Assembly: GCF_001719045.1 (NCBI RefSeq)
Contig: NZ_CP015423.1
Location: forward strand, 62,001-126,000
Source: Paenibacillus polymyxa
GTDB lineage: Bacteria; Bacillota; Bacilli; Paenibacillales; Paenibacillaceae
Direction: 5' to 3'
Length of the DNA stretch: 64,000 nt
Positions 44,176 to 52,985 of this stretch are shown piece after piece (the first letter of the stretch is position 1; every line of letters starts with the position of its first letter). The position numbers were made by a program, and so were the translations under genes. Under the pieces are notes generated by a model that was not told the DNA's origin, searched no databases, and worked only from the letters and a program-made list of their open reading frames with translations.

Positions 44176-45183
44176 TTATACGGTTGAAAGGGCACACATC
44201 TCAATTTCGAAACCAAGATCTTCAATCATTTGATGATCAAATGTGACCTCCTGGCCTTCTGTCGTTAAATAATCTCCTACAAAAATTGAATTCGCTGCAT
44301 ACAGGCATAGCGGTTGTAACGAGCGTAAATTCAACTCTCGTCCACCTGCAACGCGTATTTCTTTGGATGGACAGATGAAGCGGAACAGTGCCAGCACCTT
44401 CAAAGCTTGGATAGGTGATATTCGCTTTGCTCCTTCCAACGGGGTTCCAGGGACTGGATTCAAAAAGTTAACCGGAATAGAGTCAGCATCTAACTCCCGT
44501 AAGGCATAAGCCATTTGTACGATTTCCTCATTCGTTTCCCCCATCCCGATAATAACGCCAGAGCATGGAGACATTCCGTGAGATTGAGCCATTTTCACAG
44601 TTTCGACGCGTTGATCGTATGTATGTGTGGTTGTAATCGAAGGATAGTTGGCCTTACTTGTATTTAAATTATGATTGTATCGATGTACCCCAGCCTCTGC
44701 CAACCGCCGTGCCTGATCTCCCTTGAGAATCCCTAAGCAGGCGCAAATTTTGAGCGGCATCGTGCGATTAATTTCTTGTACTGCCTCAATCACCTGATCC
44801 AGCTCTCGATCTGTTGGACCTTTGCCGGAAGCTACGATGCAATACGTCCCTGCTCTCCGCGCTACTGCTTCCCTAGCTCCAGCCAACAGTGATTCCTTGT
44901 CCAGCATACTGTACTTGCTCACAGGCGCCGTGGATACGATAGATTGTGAGCAATAACCGCAATCCTCCGGGCACAGGCCACTTTTGGCATTGATGATCAT
45001 GTTGAGCTTTACTTTTTTTTCATAAAAGTGATGCCGCACCTGAAATGCAGCTTGCATAATCGGTAATAATTCCTCATCGTCGGCTTCCAGTACCTCCATA
45101 CCTTCTTCCAGCGATATACGGCTGCCTTGGATCGCTTTTTCAGCCAACAAGCCCCAATCTATAACCTCGTTTAGTAAATTCAT
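44176..45183 (-). CDS. bioB: Biotin synthase
   Basis: 335 residues. The radical-SAM cysteines are in CPEDCGYCSQ (about residues 53-62), followed by YCIVASGKGPTDREL, YNHNLNTSKANYPSITTTHTYDQR, and the second cluster Arg region. It inserts sulfur into dethiobiotin to make biotin. ATG 45183 (MNLLNEV) has GGGAGG about 8 nt upstream; the frame extends 17 codons further with no site. A BirA operator lies about 75 bp upstream. The rest of the biotin pathway is not in the window. Confidence 0.95.
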   Translation of the reverse strand: MNLLNEVIDWGLLAEKAIQGSRISLEEGMEVLEADDEELLPIMQAAFQVRHHFYEKKVKLNMIINAKSGLCPEDCGYCSQSIVSTAPVSKYSMLDKESLLAGAREAVARRAGTYCIVASGKGPTDRELDQVIEAVQEINRTMPLKICACLGILKGDQARRLAEAGVHRYNHNLNTSKANYPSITTTHTYDQRVETVKMAQSHGMSPCSGVIIGMGETNEEIVQMAYALRELDADSIPVNFLNPVPGTPLEGAKRISPIQALKVLALFRFICPSKEIRVAGGRELNLRSLQPLCLYAANSIFVGDYLTTEGQEVTFDHQMIEDLGFEIEMCALSTV

Positions 45184-45255
45184 ACTTCTTGCCTCCCAAA
45201 ATTTAATGATCATGTAAATGGATAAGATTTTCAACGTAGAGGAAGTTCCTTTTTT

Positions 45256-45291
45256 ATTGTCAACCCAATCGATTATGTTTAGGTTGACAAT
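45256..45291. promoter_or_regulatory. BirA operator upstream of bioB
   Basis: ATTGTCAACC (45256-45265) and its perfect complement GGTTGACAAT (45282-45291) are separated by 16 bp, matching the Bacillus BirA box (TTGTWAACC-N14-16-GGTTWACAA) except for one symmetric position. Biotin-bound BirA would repress bioB, and possibly gldA. Confidence 0.9.
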
Positions 45292-45337
45292 AACACGAAC
45301 ATCATATCAATTCATGTCCTTTCTGTAAAGGAGGCAA

Positions 45338-45371
45338 ATTAAAAAGCGACCCCACATCGTTCAAGGTCGCT
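45338..45371 (-). terminator. Terminator of the CNNM/CBS gene
   Basis: AGCGACC (45345-45351) pairs with GGTCGCT (45365-45371), followed on the minus strand by TTTTTAATTTG. Confidence 0.8.
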
Positions 45372-45394
45372 CTCAAGATTTATTCCGTATTCCG

Positions 45395-46729
45395 TTATGA
45401 GACTCCTGCTTCTTCCACGATAATAGGCTGTTTTATCAGCCGAATACGTGAAATCCGCTTGTTTTCAACTTCTTCTACCGTGAACATACATCCCTCAAAC
45501 AATACAGTCTGGCCAGGCTGTGGAGGAATAACCTCGACATGTGAGTATAGCCAGCCCCCTACCGTATCATAATCCTCATGATCCAGATCCAGTCCAAAGC
45601 GATCGTTCACTTCATCAATTAATAACATGCCGTCAATGGAAAATTCCTCGTCATTAATCTGCTCACAACTCGGACGTTCCTGATCGAACTCATCCTGAAT
45701 TTCACCAACGATTTCTTCCATAATATCTTCCAGTGTTACCATACCCGATGTCCCGCCATATTCATCAATCAAAATGGCGATTTGCGTCTTGCTGCGCTGC
45801 ATGCGTTTGAGCAGATCACTAATTTGCGTAGATTCCGGGACAGCAAGAATCGGTCGAATCATCGTACGGGTATCCAGTGTGTTCGCCCGTAGAAGGTCCT
45901 TAATATGGATAAAGCCGATAATATGGTCCTTATCTTCGGCGCAGATTGGATAACGGGTTCTCATGCTTTCCGTCGCAATCGCGAGATTTTCTTCTGTGGA
46001 CTCATTACTGTATAAGCAGATCATCTCAGTTCGCGGAATCATGATTTCCCTGGCGGTCGTGTCGGTAAAATCAAATATATTATCAACAAGCGCCAATTCC
46101 GTATTATCAATTAGTCCGCTCTTATTGCTTTCTTTCATCAGAATGCGTATTTCATCTCCGGTATGCGCGGAATCGTCATTTTCAGATACCGGCTCCAGAC
46201 GGAATAAACGCAGCAGGCTGTTCGCCATTCCATTTAACGCCCATATGAATGGATACATCAACTTGTAAAACCAAGTCATCAGCATGGCTGAATACAGCGT
46301 AATGGTCTCAGATTTACGAATAGCTATCGTTTTGGGCGCCAATTCACCCAACACAATATGCAGAATCGTAATAACAATAAATGCAATAACCACGGCAGTA
46401 CCGTGCACATATACCGCTCCTAATCCAGCGGCTGTAAATACAGGTTCGATCAAATGTGCGATGGCCGGCTCTCCGATCCATCCTAGTCCCAACGATGCTA
46501 GTGTAATACCCAACTGGCAGGCAGACAAATAAGCGTCCAAGTTGTGTAACATATTGGCGGCGTACACGGCCTTTTTATTGCCCGCTTCCACCAATGTTTC
46601 AATACGGCTGCCTCTGACCTTCACCATGGCAAATTCCGCAGATACAAAAAAACCATTCAATAGTACTAATGCAAAAACAATAAATAAGTTAAACATACTC
46701 GGTAAAGGGTCACTCAATATGCTCCCCAT
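45395..46729 (-). CDS. CNNM/CBS-domain membrane transporter (CorC/HlyC family, MpfA/YhdP-like)
   Basis: 444 residues. A CNNM/DUF21 domain with four membrane segments spans about residues 8-195, a CBS pair about 210-340 (REIMIPRTEMICL, TQIAILIDEYGGTSGMVTLE), and a CorC_HlyC domain about 355-435. B. subtilis relatives export Mg2+. ATG 46729 overlaps the stop of a small upstream frame (TGATG); TTG four codons later has GGGGAG close by, so the exact start is uncertain. Two tandem upstream ORFs suggest leader-based control. Confidence 0.87.
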   Translation of the reverse strand: MGSILSDPLPSMFNLFIVFALVLLNGFFVSAEFAMVKVRGSRIETLVEAGNKKAVYAANMLHNLDAYLSACQLGITLASLGLGWIGEPAIAHLIEPVFTAAGLGAVYVHGTAVVIAFIVITILHIVLGELAPKTIAIRKSETITLYSAMLMTWFYKLMYPFIWALNGMANSLLRLFRLEPVSENDDSAHTGDEIRILMKESNKSGLIDNTELALVDNIFDFTDTTAREIMIPRTEMICLYSNESTEENLAIATESMRTRYPICAEDKDHIIGFIHIKDLLRANTLDTRTMIRPILAVPESTQISDLLKRMQRSKTQIAILIDEYGGTSGMVTLEDIMEEIVGEIQDEFDQERPSCEQINDEEFSIDGMLLIDEVNDRFGLDLDHEDYDTVGGWLYSHVEVIPPQPGQTVLFEGCMFTVEEVENKRISRIRLIKQPIIVEEAGVS

Positions 46730-46776
46730 CAGCCGTCATTACGGCAGACAGGCGCACCTCCTTCGGATAGTTTCAT
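46729..46776 (-). CDS. Possible leader peptide 2 of the CNNM gene (15 aa)
   Basis: ATG 46776 opens MKLSEGGAPVCRNDG and its TGA overlaps the CNNM start ATG (TGATG). Its own start overlaps the stop of leader 1 in the same way. It has no separate ribosome binding site, so it would be translated only by coupling. It could be chance, but the double TGATG chain is unusual. Confidence 0.35.
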   Translation of the reverse strand: MKLSEGGAPVCRNDG

Positions 46777-46826
46777 CATAGACAGAACGATAACACATCA
46801 TAAGCAGCGTCAACTTCCCAACACAT
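46776..46826 (-). CDS. Possible leader peptide 1 of the CNNM gene (16 aa)
   Basis: ATG 46826 follows GGAAGGAG, a strong ribosome binding site, and encodes MCWEVDAAYDVLSFCL. Its stop overlaps the start of the next small frame. Too short for similarity to help. Confidence 0.4.
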   Translation of the reverse strand: MCWEVDAAYDVLSFCL

Positions 46827-47034
46827 TCACTCCTTCCGGCTTCTAAAGCCATATTCCGCATAAATGATTAGATCATTCATCAGCTTATATTTAATTATAT
46901 AACTATACTCTATACAGTCAAACCACAAGCAATGTCAGAAAAAACAGCTCCCCTATCATTTAGGTCATAAAGCTCTCGTTTTCGCCGCTTACCACTAAGA
47001 AAGCTACTATATTTGAGAAAGATTATAAACAAAA

Positions 47035-47064
47035 TACATCCCCTGCCGTCTGGCAGAGGATGTA
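47035..47064 (-). terminator. Terminator of gerQ
   Basis: TACATCC-CTGCC pairs with GGCAG-GGATGTA around GTCT; on the minus strand TTTTG follows. The U-tract is modest. Confidence 0.6.
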
Positions 47065-47084
47065 GACTCATATATATGAAGGCA

Positions 47085-47540
47085 TCAGCGAACCGGGGAT
47101 GCACCCGGATTCCCGATGACGCCGGGATATTGGTACAACAATGGCTCATCAAACGTTGCATAGTCCAGGTTTAGCATCAGCAGAATGGTCCGTTTGCCTG
47201 TCGCCGGATCACTAATAATAATGTGATCCCGACCTGCTGCTTCCAGAATGCCTTTGAATATTTTCGCATTCCATTCCCGGTTATTTTCATAGGTCATATA
47301 AAAGGTTCCCGTTTTGCCTAAGTTCAAGCGTAAAATATTTTCGATGTATGATTGCTCGTATTGCGGAGTCTGAACCTGCACTACGGTACCCGTTGGTGTC
47401 ATAGGGCTGCCACTACTTACTTGAGGTGGAAAGCCAGTCATAGGCTGCATGGTTCCCATTGGAGCCATCCCTCTTGGCCATTCGGGATATCCGTTGCCGG
47501 AAGCATAAGATACGGGACGGTAAGCTTGCTGTGAAATCAT
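47085..47540 (-). CDS. gerQ: Spore coat protein GerQ
   Basis: 151 residues. A low-complexity Pro/Gly/Met-rich head (residues 1-60) precedes the conserved domain: SYIENILRLNLGKTGTFYMT, REWNAKIFKGILEAAGRDHI, and DYATFDEPLLYQYPGV. This matches GerQ, the coat protein needed for CwlJ function and crosslinked by transglutaminase in B. subtilis. AGGAGG precedes the ATG by 7 nt. It lies 56 bp after cwlJ on the same strand, the classic cwlJ-gerQ order, so the organism forms spores that germinate in response to calcium-dipicolinate. Confidence 0.93.
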   Translation of the reverse strand: MISQQAYRPVSYASGNGYPEWPRGMAPMGTMQPMTGFPPQVSSGSPMTPTGTVVQVQTPQYEQSYIENILRLNLGKTGTFYMTYENNREWNAKIFKGILEAAGRDHIIISDPATGKRTILLMLNLDYATFDEPLLYQYPGVIGNPGASPVR

Positions 47541-47596
47541 GTAAATTCCTCCTAAAATGGTTTTAATTTAATTCTTCAAGCCATTCTGTAAAGTGT

Positions 47597-48019
47597 CTAA
47601 TATACATTAGGACAATCCTGTACAGACGGGCTAAAAAAGCAGTGGGCTTTAAAACGCCCGGTATTGGTCTGGTCATACCAAGTGCCCGGACAGTTTCCTG
47701 CTGGTCTGAAAAACCATAATGCATTGGATGCCGGATGTAGCTTTTCTCCATTGATTACACGCTGGGCAAGTCGAATGTCCCGATCACGGGCTTTCTGATA
47801 AAAATACCCCTTCTGAGTGGCTTCAAAACCTCCGGGGCTTTGAAACACCATGTCATTCATAAGGCGTATCCCCCGGAAATCTAGGCAATTGGATAAAATT
47901 CGGTTCACACCGACATTGCCAACCATGAGCATACCCATCTCTCCTTCACCTTCAGCCTCAGCCCGCATCAGCCGGGCGAGGGTCCTTACATCTTCTGAGT
48001 TGGTCTTGATTACAGCCAC
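47597..48019 (-). CDS. cwlJ: Spore cortex-lytic cell wall hydrolase CwlJ
   Basis: 140 residues, close to the 142 of B. subtilis CwlJ, all Hydrolase_2/SleB domain: DVRTLARLMRAEAEGEGEMG with the catalytic Glu, GMLMVGNVGVNRIL, GFEATQKGYFYQKARD and NALWFFRPAGNCPGTWYDQ. No signal peptide, as expected for CwlJ, which acts in the spore coat/cortex. I chose GTG 48019 (MAVIKTNSED, like MAVVRATSED in B. subtilis) with GAGGAGGG 6 nt before it. CATACGAT about 35 bp upstream resembles a sigma-E -10, but the -35 is unclear. Confidence 0.92.
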   Translation of the reverse strand: MAVIKTNSEDVRTLARLMRAEAEGEGEMGMLMVGNVGVNRILSNCLDFRGIRLMNDMVFQSPGGFEATQKGYFYQKARDRDIRLAQRVINGEKLHPASNALWFFRPAGNCPGTWYDQTNTGRFKAHCFFSPSVQDCPNVY

Positions 48020-48090
48020 CGCGTCCCCTCCTCGCTTCTCCATCACATACCCTATCGTATGGTACAAATGCCCAATGGGTGACAGTCCAG

Positions 48091-48122
48091 AAAAATAAAA
48101 AAATAGCCCCAAGACTGGGACT
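48091..48122 (-). terminator. Terminator of the SDR gene
   Basis: AGCCCCA pairs with TGGGACT (one G-U pair); on the minus strand ATTTTTTTATTTTT follows. Confidence 0.7.
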
Positions 48123-48139
48123 ACTCATTCAGGCTTTTA

Positions 48140-48889
48140 TTATGGCTCATAAATCATTTTACGCGTCATGCCACCATCTACTACCAGATTCGTGCCTGTT
48201 ACAAAATCATTGCCAGGTTGTGTCAAATACAGACAGGCCCGTGCGATGTCCTTAGGGGTTCCTACTCGCCCAGACGGATGCTGTTGATGGTCTTCTGCAC
48301 GCAGTTTCTCATAATCGCCGGCTTCAATCCACCCTGGACTGATGCAATTGACCTGAATCCCGTCCTTTCCTAGCGATATGGCCATCGCGTGTGTAAGGGC
48401 CGCAATCGCTCCTTTGGATGCCGCGTAGGCTTCTGTATCCGGCTCTGACATGAAAGCTCGTGTAGAGGTCATATTGACCACAGAGCCACCTTCTGCGTTT
48501 CGTTTCATCACCTTAGCTGCTTCCCTAGTGGCAATAAAACAGCTGCGTACGTTTGTATTCAGAATGTCATCCCATTCTGCTATCGTTAACTCATAAGGAG
48601 ATTTCCATTTGGACACGCCAGCGTTGTTAATTAGCGTATGAATCGTACCGTATTCTTCTTCCGTGGCACGGATTAGCGCTACAATATCTTCTTCCTTCCG
48701 CACATCACAAGGAATAAAAATGGCCTGATAGCCCTCGTTCCGGGCCGCTGCAGCGGCTGCTGCACCCTCCTCCTCATTGTGGTCGGCAAATACAACATGG
48801 GCACCCTGAGCAGCGTAGGCAAAAGCGACTTCTTTCCCGATGCCATGCGCCGCTCCTGTTACAATAACAACTTGTCCCTCAAATGACAC
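48140..48889 (-). CDS. Short-chain dehydrogenase/reductase
   Basis: 249 residues, a classical SDR. The NAD(P)-binding TGAAHGIGKE lies at about residues 11-20, NNAGVS at 89-94, the catalytic Ser in MTSTRAF, YAASK (Tyr-x-x-x-Lys, about 155-159), and ISPGWIEAGDYE after the active site. An Asp (FADHN) at the end of beta-2 suggests NAD+ preference. The start is GTG 48889 with GAGGAGG 8 nt upstream. Substrate unknown; resembles glucose-1-dehydrogenase-like SDRs. It is a single-gene unit. Confidence 0.9.
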   Translation of the reverse strand: MSFEGQVVIVTGAAHGIGKEVAFAYAAQGAHVVFADHNEEEGAAAAAAARNEGYQAIFIPCDVRKEEDIVALIRATEEEYGTIHTLINNAGVSKWKSPYELTIAEWDDILNTNVRSCFIATREAAKVMKRNAEGGSVVNMTSTRAFMSEPDTEAYAASKGAIAALTHAMAISLGKDGIQVNCISPGWIEAGDYEKLRAEDHQQHPSGRVGTPKDIARACLYLTQPGNDFVTGTNLVVDGGMTRKMIYEP

Positions 48890-49025
48890 AAATCATTCCT
48901 CCTCTGAACTACTCTGTTCTAGTATATATGTACCAAATTGGGCTGTACAAGAAACATCTACAGCCCCCTACCCTGGCATCTCGCAGAAGGCTGTAAATGA
49001 ATCCAAAAAATAATTAGACTGAATT

Positions 49026-49421
49026 CTACATTTTAACCTGTTCCAAGCTATAGCGATTAAGTCGCTGAAACCCGATATACCTTGTACCCTGAAAAGTAAG
49101 CCGTCCCTCATCCCCTTCAGCGCATTGACCATATTCTTCCCCAGATACCTTAAACTCCATCCGATCGCCACTTTCCACCTCGAAGGTTACGTAATAGAAA
49201 GTATGGGTACGAGTCCCTTGTTCCTCCTGTCGCCTCTGTTGGAGATGTGTCCTTCTGGCTGTAATTCGGGAACCGACCGTCAATACAGGCTGCCTTTTAT
49301 TCCGACTCCATTCCATGACTTCCCTGCCTGCAGACAACACGACAATACCCAACACGACAACGAAAAATACGGGCAGTACCGTGCCCAGCCAATCGAACAT
49401 CCATAATGACTCAAAACCCAT
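49026..49421 (-). CDS. DUF2500-family membrane-anchored protein
   Basis: 131 residues. One membrane segment near the N-terminus (about residues 9-30) is followed by a basic linker and a beta-rich domain: VGSRITARRTHLQQR, TFYYVTFEVESGDRMEFKVS, YGQCAEGDEGRLTFQGTRYI. This is the pattern of DUF2500 proteins. ATG 49421 has GAGAGGAG 8 nt upstream; a GTG three codons earlier is less likely. No function is known for the family. Confidence 0.8.
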   Translation of the reverse strand: MGFESLWMFDWLGTVLPVFFVVVLGIVVLSAGREVMEWSRNKRQPVLTVGSRITARRTHLQQRRQEEQGTRTHTFYYVTFEVESGDRMEFKVSGEEYGQCAEGDEGRLTFQGTRYIGFQRLNRYSLEQVKM

Positions 49422-49548
49422 GCACCGCACTCCTCTCCGCCAGGCATTTCACAGGGAAACTACCGGGCATCCTGACCTGACCTAAGCTTTCTATAACAGT
49501 ATATGTATGTTCCTGCCCAAATTTGATAGCAACCCTTAAGAACGCCAA

Positions 49549-49578
49549 GAGCCCCCACGGAATTATCCGGGAGGGCTC
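49549..49578. terminator. Hairpin downstream of the Cys-rich small gene
   Basis: GAGCCC (49549-49554) pairs with GGGCTC (49573-49578) with further partial pairing inside. No U-tract follows on either strand, so termination is uncertain. Confidence 0.4.
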
Positions 49579-49610
49579 AAGATATGGCGATATCAGAATG
49601 ATGCATCGAT

Positions 49611-49793
49611 TTACACATGTACAAGCTGGAGATAACGTTGTGTTTCATCCAGAACTTCATGATTTTCGTCTTCAGCGTAACGCTCTGCACACTGCTTGCA
49701 GTCCTCTTCAGTCGTGCAACCATAGGCATCCTGGCAAGTATAACAAAATTGAAGGTAGTATTGGGTTAACATATGATCCTGATTCGCTCTCAT
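49611..49793 (-). CDS. Small Cys-rich protein, 60 aa
   Basis: Starts MRANQDHMLTQYYL at ATG 49793, with AGGAG 8 nt upstream. Five cysteines are spaced as CYTCQDAYGCTTEEDCKQC in the middle, followed by an acidic helical tail. The spacing could bind a metal, but no known zinc-ribbon pattern is complete. It is preceded by a short AT-rich promoter region and lies between DUF2500 and the lipoprotein gene. I do not recognise the family. Confidence 0.65.
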   Translation of the reverse strand: MRANQDHMLTQYYLQFCYTCQDAYGCTTEEDCKQCAERYAEDENHEVLDETQRYLQLVHV

Positions 49794-49889
49794 GATTATC
49801 ACTCCTATCGTTGTTTACAGGTTTAGTATAACAGCGGCTTATTCGTTAGTTTGTGATTTTTTTCACATACAGTCGTATAAAATTTAAAT

Positions 49890-49929
49890 TTTTTAAAAAT
49901 AAAATGCCCTGGGAAAAACACCCCAGGGC
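49890..49929 (-). terminator. Terminator of the BNR-repeat lipoprotein gene
   Basis: GCCCTGGG (49906-49913) and CCCAGGGC (49922-49929) pair; the minus-strand tail is ATTTTATTTTTAAAAAATT. Confidence 0.85.
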
Positions 49930-49946
49930 AATCACCTTTATAGCGA

Positions 49947-51197
49947 TTATAAAATTCTCCAGTTCGCACCGCCGTCCGTCGTTTTCAGCAGCAGTGACTT
50001 CTTGTCATCAAGGCGTTCCAAAAGAAGCCAACCCACCGAAGAAGAAGCGAAACGGAGCTTAACCGATCGTGGGTAGTCTTTTAACTTCAAAGGTAGCACT
50101 TTGTTGCCTGTGAGACTTGTCCACGTCTTCCCCCCATCCATTGTACCGCTCATTCCGGTCTCGGTTATGATCCACCCTTCCTTTTCATTTAGAAACGTAC
50201 GGCCAGGGATAATAGAATTAATGTTGCTACTCAGACCCAAAGACACACCGTTCCATTGTGTCCCTGTATCGTTTGTAAACAGTCCGTTATATTTTATGGC
50301 CTTATCCCCATAGCAAAGAACCGGAATCCAGTACGAGGCACTGCTCCCTTTCAGAGACTGCTGGGCTTCTGCTTTGGCCTGAGGGCAGCCCTGTATTCTG
50401 TTAGCTACGGGAGTCCAGGTTTTCCCTTGATTCAAAGTCTTGTACAACTTAACACTGTTATCCAGATTGATCGCTACAAACCCCTGATTGTTGGAAGAAA
50501 AGCTCATCCCCGCCAGGCTGCCCCGATCGGGTAAACCTGAGCCTGATTTGTTAGATGTCATACTCGAACTTTGCGCAACTTTATTCCATGTGGCTCCCCC
50601 GTCAGTGGTGTGATACAACAGTTTTTGTTGATCCTGCTCATTCAGATTTACATATGCCATGATCCAGCCAGTAGTTGGATTTACATATTGAATCGAGCTC
50701 ACATGGTCCCCGCTTGGAAGCGCTGAAACATCCCAGCTCTGTCCTCCATCTGCTGTTCTCAGAATGACGGTTGCTGTTTTGTCCAAATTTTGACGGACAA
50801 CCCAACCGTGACGAGAATCAGTGAAACTGATGTCCTTTCCATATTCAAGCTTGTCTTGAAATTGGACGTTTTCGGAGGGGGAAATATTATTCCATGTCTT
50901 TCCGCCATCATGAGTATCATAAAGCCGAAGCTCATTATGGGTAACTCCCCAAACTAACCCTTTATTGTTATCAATTAAATGAAAATCCGCTATTCGCGTC
51001 TGTACTACATATTTGGCGTTGGGATCGCCCACCTTTGGAGTCACTGGTGGATTAATAGTAATCGTCTGACCCTGGTCATCAGGTTCCTCAATCGGAGGTT
51101 TAGTTAACGTATCTGGGGCTTCAGCAGAACAGGCAGTCAGTAGAATGCCCGTCAGCAACAGTACTCCCCCCAAGAGCGCACGCCAGCGCAGTTTCAT
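49947..51197 (-). CDS. Lipoprotein with BNR/Asp-box repeats (YCF48/sortilin-like propeller)
   Basis: 416 residues. The signal peptide ends with lipobox LTAC (about residue 23), so the protein is anchored outside the membrane. A Pro-rich linker precedes a likely beta-propeller with several Asp boxes of the type S-x-DGG-x-TW: THDGGKTWNN, TADGGQSWDV, TTDGGATWNK, MDGGKTWTSL and TTDGGANWRIL. Such propellers bind glycans or proteins; an enzyme active site is not evident. ATG 51197 has GGGAGGA 7 nt upstream. No partner genes nearby; function unknown. Confidence 0.83.
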   Translation of the reverse strand: MKLRWRALLGGVLLLTGILLTACSAEAPDTLTKPPIEEPDDQGQTITINPPVTPKVGDPNAKYVVQTRIADFHLIDNNKGLVWGVTHNELRLYDTHDGGKTWNNISPSENVQFQDKLEYGKDISFTDSRHGWVVRQNLDKTATVILRTADGGQSWDVSALPSGDHVSSIQYVNPTTGWIMAYVNLNEQDQQKLLYHTTDGGATWNKVAQSSSMTSNKSGSGLPDRGSLAGMSFSSNNQGFVAINLDNSVKLYKTLNQGKTWTPVANRIQGCPQAKAEAQQSLKGSSASYWIPVLCYGDKAIKYNGLFTNDTGTQWNGVSLGLSSNINSIIPGRTFLNEKEGWIITETGMSGTMDGGKTWTSLTGNKVLPLKLKDYPRSVKLRFASSSVGWLLLERLDDKKSLLLKTTDGGANWRIL

Positions 51198-51301
51198 ATA
51201 AAAATCCTCCCTCGATGGCATGCTGTAATCACGTGCCAAAAGCTTATCTGAAACAGAATTATACCATAAACGCCTCTATGTGACACTTTTCGCGTAATGT
51301 C

Positions 51302-51348
51302 AAAAAAAACCGGACCCTTCACAAAAGTGCAGGATGCCGGCTTTTTTT
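51302..51348 (-). terminator. Terminator of the amino-acid permease gene
   Basis: CCGG arms (51310-51313 and 51337-51340) with inner partial pairing lie between A8 and T7 tracts, so the hairpin works on both strands. Confidence 0.75.
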
Positions 51349-51361
51349 ATACTAGAATTTA

Positions 51362-52753
51362 TTAAGATTTACGGTTCAACAAACTTTTGTGGTATCCATA
51401 GAAGAAATAGATCAACAATCCAAGCAGGAGCCACACAATGAATCCAATCCAGGTGCTAATATGAAGCTGAAGCATCAGACCGATGCAAACCAACGCACTT
51501 AAAAGTGGGAGCAACGGAACCCACGGCACGGTAAAACCTCTTTTCAAATCAGGGCGTTTCTTGCGCAGAACGATAACCCCTACTGATACCACAGCAAAAG
51601 CAAACAGGGTTCCAATACTCGTCAGATTGGTCAGTGCATGTAACGGGAACAATCCACTAGCCAATGCGATAATGCTGCCCACCAGCCAAGTGCTTCGAAT
51701 TGGCGTTTGAGTTTTGGCATTTATTTTAGATAAAAAAACGGGTAAAAGGCCATCACGTGACATGGAGAAAATTAACCGCGTTTGGCCATACAAGAGCACC
51801 AATAAAACGGTCGTCATCCCCGCAATCGCACCGACTGAAATCAATCCGGCTACGAAATCCTGATGAATAAAGCGGAGAGCAAACGCAACAGGATCACTTA
51901 CCCCCAACTGCGTATAAGGTACCATTCCCGTTAGTACAACTGAAACCGCAATATACAGTACTGTGCAGATCGCTAGAGAAGAAATAATGCCGATGGGCAT
52001 ATTCCGTTGCGGATTGCGAACCTCTTCGGCTGCAGTTGAGATGGCATCGAAACCCAGATAAGCAAAAAATACGATTGCCGCAGCACTCAAAACACCAGAA
52101 AATCCATAAGGCAAAAATGGTGTCCAGTTGTCAGGCTTAACATAAAAGGTACCGATCCCAATAAATAGCAATACAACTCCGACTTTAACACAAACCATTA
52201 TTAAATTGAATCGGACCGTCTCCTTGGCTCCGAGACTCAGTAACAATGTGATGAGCATAATGATACACACGGCTGGTAGATCAATAATGGTCCCCTTGGT
52301 CGAATCGAAGGCTGCGGTTAAAGCCAGCGGTAAATGTACATCAAATCCAGCCAGCAAGCCTTGAAAGTAAGCAGACCATCCACTACTCACAGAGGCGGCC
52401 GCCACTCCATATTCCAGAATTAGGTCCCACCCCAGTACCCAGGCCAAAATTTCTCCAAATACAATATAACTATACGCATAAGCGCTCCCAGCTGCGGGAA
52501 CTGTAGATGATAGCTCCGCATAACATAAGGCTGCTAGTACGCAGGCAATACCTGCAATAACAAAGGAGAGCATCAATCCAGGACCTGCATTTTCTGCTGC
52601 TGCCTTGCCAGTAATAACAAAAATCCCGGTACCGATAATACATCCTACACCTAGCATGGTGAGATCAAAGGCACCCATTGTTCTCTTTAAGTGACCTGTA
52701 GATCCGCTTTCCTCATGCGGGAGCAGTCCTGTTTTTTTTCGAAATAAGTCCAT
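51362..52753 (-). CDS. APC-family amino acid permease (cationic-type, YhdG/CAT-like)
   Basis: 463 residues with 12 predicted membrane segments. The first is broken by GVGCIIGTGIFVITG (about residues 35-49), the APC substrate-binding loop; VFFAYLGFDAISTAAEEVRN (about residues 228-247) is the second signature. It resembles B. subtilis YhdG/YfnA proton-driven amino acid transporters. The start ATG follows AGAGGA by 8 nt. It is a single gene; the substrate amino acid is not predictable. Confidence 0.9.
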   Translation of the reverse strand: MDLFRKKTGLLPHEESGSTGHLKRTMGAFDLTMLGVGCIIGTGIFVITGKAAAENAGPGLMLSFVIAGIACVLAALCYAELSSTVPAAGSAYAYSYIVFGEILAWVLGWDLILEYGVAAASVSSGWSAYFQGLLAGFDVHLPLALTAAFDSTKGTIIDLPAVCIIMLITLLLSLGAKETVRFNLIMVCVKVGVVLLFIGIGTFYVKPDNWTPFLPYGFSGVLSAAAIVFFAYLGFDAISTAAEEVRNPQRNMPIGIISSLAICTVLYIAVSVVLTGMVPYTQLGVSDPVAFALRFIHQDFVAGLISVGAIAGMTTVLLVLLYGQTRLIFSMSRDGLLPVFLSKINAKTQTPIRSTWLVGSIIALASGLFPLHALTNLTSIGTLFAFAVVSVGVIVLRKKRPDLKRGFTVPWVPLLPLLSALVCIGLMLQLHISTWIGFIVWLLLGLLIYFFYGYHKSLLNRKS

Positions 52754-52985
52754 ATGCCGAATCCTCTTTCCATAATTTCATGCGTCAATATCGGTGCTGC
52801 AACGCTTTAGTGCGTGTTCTTATCATTCGATTAATTATTAGCGAGCTCGCCTTTGAAGTCAAGGAAAAATGTCATATTTCTTTGCGGTGGGTTAGTATAT
52901 AGGGTACACTAAGTTGGAAAGATAAATTTTTAAGTAATATCCCAAAATGAAAAGGTATACAACCCGAGAAGGAGATGAGGATTTT

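Noticed and set aside
46730..46837. Mg2+ (M-box) or Mn2+ riboswitch upstream of the CNNM gene
   Set aside because: The conserved M-box and yybP-ykoY core sequences are not present; tandem small ORFs explain the region better.
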